Source: Bombyx mori (taxonomy: Eukaryota > Arthropoda > Insecta > Lepidoptera > Bombycidae). Taken from it: a stretch of DNA of 64,000 nucleotides. Shown piece after piece: positions 11,746 to 23,600 of this stretch. Below the pieces are notes generated by a model, which worked only from the letters and a program-made list of their open reading frames with translations, was not told the origin of the DNA and did no database searches. The number at the start of each line of letters is the position of its first letter. The stretch's first letter is position 1. Made by a program: the position numbers and the translations under genes. Where the stretch lies: the NCBI RefSeq assembly GCF_030269925.1, contig NC_085114.1:14464001-14528000 (forward strand), read 5' to 3'.

Positions 11746-12690
11746 AACATTTTTTCTTTGTATTATTTATTATTTTCGGCCTTTCTAAATTCGAATAGAA
11801 AGTTCGTTCACGTAAAGTCTGGAAATATGTTTTATAAGAATATTGAGGGTAGTTAGCTCAATTTTCAAATATCGACGAATACCAACCACGTTAGTAGTTC
11901 GTGACCACGAAAACTGTAAAGGTAACGTCGGAAATAATATAATGACAATAAAAAACGTGATTTTAAATCGTAAAAGTTGTTTTAATTATTTCTACGAGTC
12001 GAAGAAACTTCTAATTTGATATAGGAAAATAGTAATTTAATTTGTTTTATATAAATTAATAAAATTGATTCGAATGAATATGTAGTAAAATAGTTAATCC
12101 TATATGTAGGTCTAACTCAAAATACAAGTGTTATGTAACAGTTGTATTTTGATATTTTGTGTTTATCTTTTTTGAATCAATTTAGACCTTTATTAGCTAA
12201 TTCACCTTGATTTTCGTTTCTTGGAAAAATACTCATGAATATGAATTAAGTAATAATAATCGCCTTTTGTACGTTATTGAAATTGAGAAATAAACTTGAA
12301 TAAAATAAAATAAATGAAAAAAATATATTGAAAAGAACGCATGTATTTTGCATGTGTAAGACATATTTTATATCTTCTTTGCTAAATCCAAAAAAACAAA
12401 TACTGTGTGTACTTTTTGAATATTGAATCTCAAAAAGTGCTCTCAACAGAAATATTGAATTGACATCGACGATATATAAAAATTACGTTATCAAATACAA
12501 TAGTTTAGTTCATAAAAAAAGAAGGTTTATTTATTCATATTCTGTGCGCGTCGTTCATTCGATTTAGCTTAAAGTCTTTGGACATGTCATGTTATTGTTG
12601 GCACTTCTGGGAGCATATCTGGCATAGTACCAATGACGTAAGGTAGGTGGCGCGCTAGTCATTTTAACACATGCGGTATATTTCATAAAT
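11746..12690. other. Intergenic, no gene seen
   Basis: AT-rich; short frames only, none with a recognisable domain. Confidence 0.5.
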
Positions 12691-12699
12691 TTAGCGACA

Positions 12700-13070
12700 G
12701 TAACACCGAAACATCGCCTATACTCGCTAGGAGATAATGTATAAAGAGAGACTAAATCATTGAGATCCTTCACTTCGACGAAGCGTTCGGCGAGTAAATT
12801 AACCCACAGGCACAGCCCATTGAGTTTCTCGGCGGAACTTCTCAGTGGGTCGCGTTTCCGATCCGGTGGTAGATTCTGCGAAGCACGGTTCTTGCTAGGG
12901 CTCGTGTTAGCAACGTCGTCAGATTTGATCCCCGTGAGCTCACCTACTAATTAAGCTTACGCTGATATAGCCTCTCAAGGCTCTCAGCTTAGCTAGGAAA
13001 AAAAAAGCGATTCGTCGCCTATATTCGCTAGGAGATAATGTATGAGGAGAGATTGAATCATTGAGATCCG
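12700..13070 (+). mobile_element. BMC1-like LINE between two copies of a ~55-bp direct repeat
   Basis: LINE 3' end at about 12768-12998 (ends ctcagcttagctagg then A run). It is bracketed by similar sequences: cgcctatactcgctaggaga... at 12715-12765 and cgcctatattcgctaggaga... at 13017-13067, with a few mismatches. Confidence 0.6.
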
Positions 13071-13534
13071 ATTATTGAGCATATCTTTCACGATCCTATG
13101 ACGTATTTAATAAATTAGTTTTACGGATTTGCTTGCGAACGTTTCACGCTATTTTTAGTTTATTCTTGAATTACGGCCGCTCTGTTATAGATAGCGAGCC
13201 ACAAGTTTTTCCTGATAGATAAGCAGCACAATCGATACGGGAAAATTAAATTGGTTTTTGTTCAAAATCGCTAGAGGCCAATTGAATAGTAAAAAACCAA
13301 TCGAAAAGTAAGGAAATTTAATTAAATGATCGATTATTATATTGGAATCACTAACGTAGTTCTATCACGCGTTGTCTCTGTGTGGCCTAGATTAGAACTA
13401 CCAGATCTCTGGCCGTGGATGTCATAAAAAGCATCTAAAGAATTCTCTGGAGAATAGATCGGAGCGTTCTCAGAGTATTATAGCAGCCTACTGCAATCGT
13501 CAACTGGCATTTATTAGTAAAGGGTTATTTTTTA
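13071..13534. other. Intergenic, no gene seen
   Basis: No exon or recognisable repeat supported. Confidence 0.4.
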
Positions 13535-13860
13535 TTATCCTTGTAGGCATATGAACATACAGTCCACCAGTTGGTGAGTGGTTACCATCGCCCATAGACT
13601 TGAGCAATGCCAGGGGCAGAGCCAAGCCGCTGTCTACCGTTAAGTACTCTCCATAGGCCTCGTTTGAAGAAGGACATGTCAAAGCGCTCGGGAAACACCG
13701 TGGAGGGGAGCTCATTCCATAGCCGGATGGTACGTGGCAAAAAAGATCTCTTGAAACGCACTGTGGATGAACGCAGTGGCTCCAGGTAGTATGGATGAAC
13801 TCGACTCCGGTAGGGGGCAGTGCGATGGTAAAAACGGGATCATCTCAAACAATTGTTCAT
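13535..13860 (-). mobile_element. LINE family E, RT C-terminal remnant
   Basis: Same 3' end and coding remnant as 5328-5745, with the frame broken. Confidence 0.6.
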
Positions 13861-14629
13861 GTTATCAGGTCGCACAGGTAGTCAGTAATACATGACAATT
13901 GGGATTTCGACCTTATGTTTCAAAATCTGTGGAGGTTTGGGCCCAATCGGGCACCGATCTATCCAATGTTTTTCTTGAAATAACAAGTCTACGCCACTCG
14001 CAGCGCGCGATGTCAATTATCGGCTATAATCTATGGCTAGCTCGCCGTTCATTTTGACCTACCCTTCACACGAGTGCTCGTAGATATAAAAAAATTTATT
14101 TATAGAACAAATTGAGTTCCCGTATTCGACATCAATCGTAAAAAGTTTTATCTGACGGCTAGTAGGTACATAAAAAACAGATTTTTAGTGCCCAACGCAC
14201 TTTTTTCTAGCAGACACTGAACGTAAATACGCAAGTAATAAATGATATTTTTAAGTTTATCGAGTTTAACGTATGATGGTAGTCTTATTCGTACGGAAAT
14301 ACGTGGTAGGAGTCTGATAATTCCTTCATATATGCCTGAGTGCAGGTTCAGTGTGCTTAGTGTGAGTTTTTTAACGTAAAAGTTAACTCAAATTTGTATG
14401 ATGGAGAGGTTTGTGTCTCAAATACCTAATATAAATGGAATGAAATGAAAGTAGAGATAGAGAGTCTACATTATAGCCACACTAAATATGTTTAATTTAA
14501 ATACCACAATATGGTTTTGGATAAATCACCTTTTTACTTATCAATGTGATTAGGTGAAATTGAATTGTGAATTGAAATTGTGAAACTTCGAAATTTAAAC
14601 ATTGAATTTTTTGGTAATATCTGTTACAG
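13861..14629. other. No gene seen; half of a palindromic MITE at about 14355-14405
   Basis: tgcttagtgtgagttttttaa...gttaactcaaatttgtatg is one arm of the family that is complete at 63667-63838. A signal-peptide exon for Lgr1 was looked for here and not found. Confidence 0.4.
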
Positions 14630-17600
14630 CAAACCAGCCAGTATGCTGTCAGCTAAGCGAAGGTGTCTCTGTGGTGCTGCACCAGACGAACATCACGCGG
14701 CTCACAGCGCGAGCCCTACATGCGGCCGGCTACCACTTGCATATTATAGAGCATTTGTTAGTACAATTACTTTTACCTGTCCTGGTGAAACTGGCAAGAC
14801 CTAAGAGCCAACAGTAATCCCTTATCCCAAAAAAAAAAAAAAAAACTTTTACGTACTTAGATATGAGATTGTCAACAATAAAGAACCATACACAAACAGG
14901 AATACAAAAAAAAAAAAAATTTTTGATCGATCCTAATAAATATAAAACATATTTCTTCACTATTTTAGTGAAATATGAAGTTATAATGAATTAAATTATA
15001 AGTTCTAACATATTTTCAAATCATCTCACATGTCGATTTTTAGTTTTTGTTCTATAACGAACCTATTGAACGTTTTGGCCCCAAATGACATCATACGTAA
15101 GGAATTTGTACAATACCATTTTTGTTTTAATTTGCGCGAATTTTTTGCGAAATCACACCTATTTCCTTATTAATGCCAGTATTGAATTTGATTAGAAAAT
15201 ATCCTTAAGAATTAAGTGACAGTCAACAGTAAACAGTCCAGATTCCGTATGAGTTTTCCTTTTCAGATCGATAATGGGCGCTCCTAAGCTAGAACACGTT
15301 GTTGTCGAAGACCTGATAAGGATGCCACGCCTTAAATCATTGTAAGTGAACCTTCATTCCTGAAATTTTGTAATTACTATATTGTAAATCGCTGGAGTAG
15401 ACTGGTTCTCGAGTGGAGACCGCGGAACAGAAAACGTAACGTGAGACGCCTCTTGGCTAGGTGGTGTGATGACCTCCGAACAGTGGCCGGCAGGAGATGG
15501 ACGAGGAGAGCGAGGCAGAGAGAGAAAGGACGAGGATCGGGCTCAGTGGTGTGGATTGGGAGAGGTCTATGTGCAGCAGTAGATGACTGTGGGCTGCTGA
15601 TAATGATGATATTGTAAATGCACCTTTCTTTTGTTTTGGAAAGTTTATATGCCGACGTGTATAATGCTTTTTTTTTCTTTTCTCTACGTATTCGCTGGTA
15701 GCCTTAGAGGCTATTCCAGTTACGCCCGGACGGGTAGATAAGCTCACGGGCTCAACCTGAGAGAATTTACTAGCACTAGTTCTAGCAAGAGCAGTGCTTC
15801 GTAGAATCTACCGCCGGATCGGAATCGCGACCTACTGAGAAAATCCGGCGAGATATTCAGTGGATATATGTGTACCAAATCATCACTTTCCTGCCCTTCT
15901 CCCAGTCACCTGGGGTCGGCGCATTCTTCTTCCATACTCCTCTATCATATACCATTTCTTCGCTCACTCCCCTCTTAGAAATATCGTCTTGCGCGAAATC
16001 CATCAATTTCTTTTTAGGTCTATCTCTTCCTTTTAAAGCCTTCCTCCACATTCATAGTTATAACTCTATTACCAACCTCATTGTCATTTCGTCTCATCAC
16101 ATGTCCATAACACCTCAAACGCGCGCTTCTCAACTTCTCTGTCACAGATGCCACTTTAATTCTTCTACTAACATATGCATTCCGTATTCTATCCATTATC
16201 GTTACTCCACACATCCATCGCAACATTCGCATTTTTTGCTGCATGCAATCGCCTTTCATCCATGTGTGTGATATGTGTACTAAATATTCAATTTTAATTA
16301 ATTTATTATACAAGAATCGTAATATGTATTGCCTATTTTTGCTGCAACTCAGTCAAGCGCTTCGGTTTGAAGCAGCAGCAGAGCCTGATGTAGTTACAAG
16401 AGATATATGTATCAACTTCGTGTTTTAAGACGGAGGGCGCCATTTAGGTACATTGAGCTGTACGTTCTCGTCTACTTAAAAACAATAAAAGAACTACATA
16501 CTATATTTCATTGATAATTGTTAATAAAAAGGAATAAGTTGATATGTTAATATTTCGTATTCTTGTTTTAGTTTCATAACCCAAGCGCCGTTATTGCATC
16601 GCGTTGCCCCACTCCCCGCCTTGCCGGAGCTACGCACATTGTACGTATGTATTTTTTTTATATTCCTTTTCGAGTAACTTTTGTTTTTAATGGCACAGTG
16701 TTAACTCAAATTTGTATGGAGTATGGAGATGGAACAACGCCCCTAGCGGCAAACGTAGGCAAACGTTCCAACTCTATACAAATTTGAATTAACTGTTACG
16801 CTATCGAGAGGGTTAGAGAACTCGCACTAAGCACACAGATGGATGAAGTTAAGTGATCACCGGAGTCCATAGACAATAACAACGTAATCGCCGCCACCGT
16901 TCTTGAGACATTAGTTCTAAATCCTCAGTTTTAAAACACAACAGTTACCACTACTTTCAAGCCTAAATGCATTAATGCTTCGCAGCAGAAATAGTCGGGG
17001 TAGAGTCCTACCACCTGTATAGTAAAAAAGTAGTAAAAACAATATAATAAACGTAACAAATGCGAAATTAAGCCGTAACAGTAGTTTTAATTTATTTCAT
17101 TAATGAATGTCGCCCGATTTATTATCGGCTATAAATTTAGTCGTAGAGGCAATTAATAGGTATGGCTTCGGTATCGCGGCGAAACAATTTTGTTGATGGG
17201 CAACTAATTTTAGATCATTAGGATGTCTCTTGGATTTGTTTTATTTCATTTTCGTTAACGACAAAAGAGTTTGTTTGAAGAATTTATTGCGTTGGAGATA
17301 TATTACAATGCGACTAAATTTGATTGCCGTGTAGGTCACCGGTGACCTACGCGGCGCACTAAAGCAATTATCTCGATTTCTGTTACTAAGCGCCTAGATT
17401 TCCTAACTTTGCCTTCTTTTGTTTGTTAATCTATACTAATCTATACTAATATTATAAAGCTGAAGAATTTGTTTGTTTGAACGCGCTAATCTCAGGAAGT
17501 ACTCGTCTGATTTGAAAAATTCTTTCAGTGTTAGATAGCCCATTTATCGAGGAAGGCTATAGGCTATATAACAGCACGCTAGGACCATTGCAAGCGGAGC

Positions 17601-20600
17601 ACCAATAAAGAATGTTTTAAAATCGGGGTTTTAATCCCTTTTGAAAGTATCCACTGCGTGCGCTGCGGAAAGGGTTAAAGTTTCGCTAAAGTATAATGTA
17701 TGAGTCTTCTCTGTATCTGTATCTGTCTAATGCATGAGAGTTTCTTTTGAAGTCTGTTAAAAAGCGTGACTTTTGTACCTTAAATAACTCTTTAACATTC
17801 TATTATCCAAAAATATGTTCACTTTCTTCGTCACTGCCAAAGTAACAATTCCATGCGGACGAAGTCGCCGGCAAAAGCTAGTGTATTATATGTATTATTC
17901 TTTTAAAAATAAGTCACTTAAAAATAAATTCATTCTCAGTATCTTCGGATTCCTCTTGCCCAGAGTCCACTAGATTTTCCGGCGCCTCAGTAACAGAAAT
18001 CGACATACTTAATTCAGTGCGCCGTTTGATGACACAGCGTCATCGTAATTGCAAAAACAACTAGTTAAAATTTATAGTATTATGATGGCCATTTATGGTC
18101 GGTACAGGGGCGCCGATAAAGTGATTGCCTAGGGCGCTCTGGACCTTTAATCCGCCACTGCCACGAGCGACTGAAAACAAGCCACCGACACGCTTCGTAC
18201 TGGAGTAGTAATCAATGGACAATTCGTAGACTACATAGACAGTTCATCACGCATTCATCTTCAGCCTGTTTAATAGTGCATTTAATGATGTAGCATGATC
18301 ACGACATCAGGATTGTTGGAGGTGCCGAACCTCAGCCATGTTCACGACAGCAGGAAGGCGAATACGTCGCTCTCCTACCTGCAAGCCATGTGAGTATGCT
18401 GACGTCACTAAATAACAAACTACTATTCGATTTTTAAAGTTATTACAGCTATTTTAATGGCTGCTTCCAAAAAGGAAAATGTTCTCAATTCGATTGTATT
18501 AATTTTTTTCTTCGCAACTTATTTCTAGAACTTTGCTAATGCTCCTCGTATACTCCAATTTAAATGGAATGAAAATATGACCCAGTGGTTTTTATGTATT
18601 ATATTGATAAATTAATGTTTAATTGACTTAAACTACAATTAAATTCTCATTTTATTTTAATCAAGTTGAATTTTTGATTTATTAAAATTTTATATCTTTC
18701 CAATAATGGGTCTTCACAAAGATTAAAAGGAGTACGCAAACAAAAAAACGAACATTTGTTTTGAAAACCAGCAGTGTTGCCCGCAAAAAATATCCACAAT
18801 AATAGGATAATTAATTAATAATAGGATCAATCCACAATAAAGACGGGAACAACGACATCTCCGTCATACTACTTTAATAAATCATTTATCTAATTCGAAA
18901 TTAACTATTTTTGTTTCCGTAGCGATCTAGAAGGGAACCACATAAAGACAATACCGTCGCACGCGCTGCGGGTGCGCGCCGATCAAGTGTAAGTCACTAG
19001 GTACATACCGAATTACGCTGTTTTATTTTAAATCCTTCTTGTGTTGAGTCTCAATAGGGCCCGTAGCTTAATTAACCGTTAAACCCACCATTAATTACTT
19101 AACAAGTTAACTGCCATGTAGGTCATCGGTGACCTCCCTGGCGCACTGAAGTAATGGTCTTTTTTTTTCTTTCTTTTTTTCCTACCCGTGCTGATAGCCT
19201 TGAGGGGCTATATCAACGTTACCCTAATCAACGAGCGTGTAGGTGAAATCTCGGGGCTCAAGCCGGGTGTGTTGCTAACAATGGCCCTAGCAAGAGCAGT
19301 GCTTCGCAGAATCTACCACCGGATCGGAAACGCGACCCACTGAGAAGATTCGGCGAGAAACTCAGTGGGCTGTGTCTATGGGTTAATTTACTCGTCGAGC
19401 CCTTCGTCGCAAGCGACGGGTTCGGCGAGGATAGTGACCGGCGCTTGAGGTACCTAAAAGCACCGTTAATAAATCGGGATGATTCGTAATGACGTGTTTA
19501 GGGCGACGTCGACTGTTTACCATTCGGTCCACAGGATCGGGTATGTAATTTCCGGTGGCCACGGTAAGAGGGTTTTCGTGTCGTGCCGCCTTCTCAAAGT
19601 GGCGCAATGATGCCGAAGTGTATAGACCTACTTACTGATTGAGTCAAGCTCCAGGTCATCATGGAGATAAAGTACTGTTGATTTCTGTTACTGAGCGCCT
19701 GGATCGCCTAACTTTACCTTATTTTGTTTTAAAAGTATGTTTTAGACTTTTATGCCTTTTAGAAATAGATTCATTCTCAGCATCTTCGGATTCGTCTTTC
19801 CTAGAGTCTACTAGATATTCCGGCGCCTTAGTATGAAGATCGCAGACAGAAACCGACATAATTACTTCAGCGCGTCGCGTAGGGCACTGGTGACCTACAT
19901 AGCAGTCAACGTGCTTAATGTTACAATGGATACCATAGTTCATAAAAAGCTATTTCTTGTACACTTTTTGCTTTAGATATTAATTCAGCGCTGTTGATAA
20001 GTGATGCTGGCGTGACGTAGTCTATTGCGTGCGCTCTGAAACCAGGCCGCTTTTAATCTCAGTTCTGACGACAGCAAATTTTGTCATATTTCGGTCAGAT
20101 CGTACGTCAAACTGGAATATCCTCGACAGTCAAATAAAAACGGGATCGCGCAGACTTTTGAACGCATTTCACGTCTCATATTTGAGGCCGTCCATACTTA
20201 GTTAGTATGGAGATAATGAGATTTAAATTTACTTTTACACTACTTCGTAGGCAAAAAGAATACGCGCAAAAATAATGTTTACAAAGCCATCTGTTATCTA
20301 TGGGTGAAACTAGGGATAGGCTGGTTTTGCAAATTTATTAGATATATGTTTTAAATAAATTGCAATATACATATAAGTAGGAATATGAAAAATTGCGGGT
20401 TAGGCCATTTTTGCGCGGACGGCCTCATTTCATAGACGATTAAAGAAACCCAAAAAAATTTAAACGTGTTCATTGTAGAAGTATTAATTCTATTTGTTAG
20501 CGCATAGAGTCGAGAGTCATTGTCTTTTTTCTATTCGTAGTGCGGCAACATTGGCGATGTTGATGGTGAGCTTTCAAAACAACTCGATATCCTATTAGAA

Positions 20601-23600
20601 TCAAAACACAATTTTTGTTGAAAGACTGCAAAAAGCACTGCAAAAAGACAGTACTGAATGTTATATTTCTGACTAAATCAGAATTCTCATGTATACTTAT
20701 TATTTTCTTCGGTTTTAGCGGTCTCATAAACGCAATGAAATCGTAAGTTTTTAGGGATTTCGATATTAATTTGACACCAGAGGCCCTAGCACGAATAACT
20801 TGCGAAAATGTATTCGTAACGTTATCGAATTAAATTTGTATGAAATTTGTACAGCGCCCCTATCGTACGTAAAAGGAACTAATTTTGCTAGCACGAACAA
20901 ATTTCGTATCGAAATCGTATCGTCACGTAAACGATACTTGAACCTTATAAACAATCAAACGCTATAATTGCGACGCGGAATTCAAAAATAGATACCGGTT
21001 GAATAAAGAATCATTCAAGTTTCTTTTTAATCGACTTGAAAACATCTTTAAAAGCAAGTTCCAGGATAAGTTTGGAACTTAAGGTAAGTTTGTTTTTATT
21101 ATCTCAGTAGGTAGACAAGCATACGGCCCACATGATGGTAAGTGGTGACTCACTCGCTCGCTCGCTCATGTATGTTAGCAATGCTAAGGGCAGTGCCAAG
21201 TCTCTATTGTGAGAAAAGCTTCAATGTAACATAAAATTCAAACATTTCAGGTTCTTTGCGCGCTATCTTTTTATGCCACTGGATCTTACCAACGCTTAGT
21301 GGGAATGGCTAAATATTTGGGCCAAACGACTGTAAGCAAATGTGTGAAGGAAGTAACAGATGCTCTTGTAACTCCTGCAATTTTAAATACTTTCATAAAA
21401 TTTCCTTATGCCAGAGCTAACAGAGATGTAATAAGAAACAAGTAAGTGTGAACTATATAATTTTATTACAAACATTCATTTTTATATTATCACGATTTGG
21501 CGTAAACTTATGACTACAAAGTAGTATTGTTATTTTTATTTTTTTTATTGCTTAGATGGGTGGACGAGCTCACAGCCCACCTGCTGTTAAGTGGTTACTG
21601 GAGCCCATAGACATCTACAACGTAAATGTGCCACCCACCTTGAGATATAAGTTCTAAGGTCTCAAGTATAGTTACAACGGCTGCCCCACCCTTCAAACCG
21701 AAACGCATTACTGCTTCACGGCAAATATAGGCGGGGCGGTGGTACCTACCCGCGCGGACTCACAAGAGGTCCTACCACCCACTACCAATTGTTTGTTCAT
21801 ATTATTATTAATATTTTATTAATAACCTTTACAAATATTCAGACTAAGTTTAATTTATTTTAACTAGGTTTTTTTATTATTTCCAGATGATTCTACATAT
21901 TTTCCAAGAGAATACTACAGGAGATGGGTTAATTAGGGGTAGTGCTATAAGAAGTATTTTAGTGGATAAAATTAATAGACTTCATACATAATTTTACTTT
22001 TGTTTATTAAAGTTGTAAAAAATATAGTGATTGGTAAAATAAAATAAAATAATTAAGTAATTGGTAAAATAAAAGTAATTGGTAAAAAAAATATAGTAAT
22101 TAAGCTTAACTTAAGACTTTCTCTCCATAAACCTCACAAAAGCTTCCATTGCCTCTTTCATAAATTCCAGCCATTGACCCTGCATCCGTAGCTCTTCATC
22201 TCGCTGTCTTACTCTTTCTCGTACCTCAAATTCTCTAACTCTCAACCGATCTCTCTCTAATTCCTCATATACCCTATCACGCTCTGAAGCATACTCCGTT
22301 GCCTTTCTGTCTATATCTAAAAACATTTTTGTCAAATTGCTTTTTCTTTTTTTTTGTGGCGGAGGGTTCCACTCCTCTTCGTCAATGACTGGAGGGGAAG
22401 CCTCAGTTTGTGGCGGTGGAGCCACTGTTGGTTGGCTGCTTGTGCTCGGAGTATTCCAATCTATAAATTATTCCAATATGTAATAAGCCAGTTTATACAA
22501 TTAGTCTCATTTAGGTTATCATAGATATCATAGCTGTGATATCCTTCTTATTTCATGTATAAAGATACAATATTAAGGAACAATAAACTTCAATAAATCT
22601 AAGTGCTACGTACCTATTTCTGGTTCCTTTAAAATAATTTCAGTATTTGGCCTCTCAGTTGAAATTTCTTCCTGAAATAAAAAAAAAAATTACTTACTAC
22701 ATTCAATATTTATTGCACAATTTAAATGTAAAGTATAGCTAACTTGTGGAAACCCAGCTTCTTTTATCTTCATGCCAGTAGCTGCCTGCACTCCAATTAT
22801 CTGCATGACCCTTTGTTCAAGGTCAGTTAATAATAAATGGAGCGCTGGTCCGCCACCAGTGCCACTAGCAGCTCTGTTAATTTTAGCACACTTTTTCTTG
22901 CAATTATTCTTATAATCACTCCACACCTTAATTAACAAACAAACATTAAATTAGAATTTCTAAACAAGAAAGATGAATAACAAAGTTAGTAGATTCAGTC
23001 AAGTGCTTCAGCAGAAAAAAATAGCGTCCCTTGAGTTAACACTTGACATACCTTACGCCATTTGTCCTCACTCTTAGGATCTCCTGAAGAATCGCTATTT
23101 AATATTCCCGTTAACTCTTTCCACTTCATCTGTATAAAATTGCGACCTCGTGGACCACCTGACGGTTTTGATAAATCTCCATTTCTGGAATATAAATTGT
23201 ATGGCACATTACATAAATATTGACTGAAACACTTGAGTTAATAAAACTTTTCTAATAAATTAGGACTTTATAAGTACTTACGCTTCCATAAATTCCACCA
23301 TTGTTAAATACTGTGAGTGGCTAGTTCTCATATTTAAATAGGTAAATCTTGAAAAATAAGTACTAAATTAATAAATACAATGAAACACCTTCGCTCTTCA
23401 CAAGAACTAAAGCAAACATAAACAAACTTAGCCTTGGCCGATATCAAGTGGATTCGTTCGGAATCCGAAATTTTTTGTTTTGATATCCAAGACACTATTT
23501 TATTCCTTCGATTTTAATGTCATATCATGTTCCTAAATATCTTTCTTCATATGAACTTCACTTTATATGCACTAGTTTATTATTTTTTAATTAGATAAAC

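Noticed and set aside
15871..16271. 133-codon plus-strand frame
   Set aside because: Antisense shadow of the RTE-like reverse-transcriptase remnant on minus.
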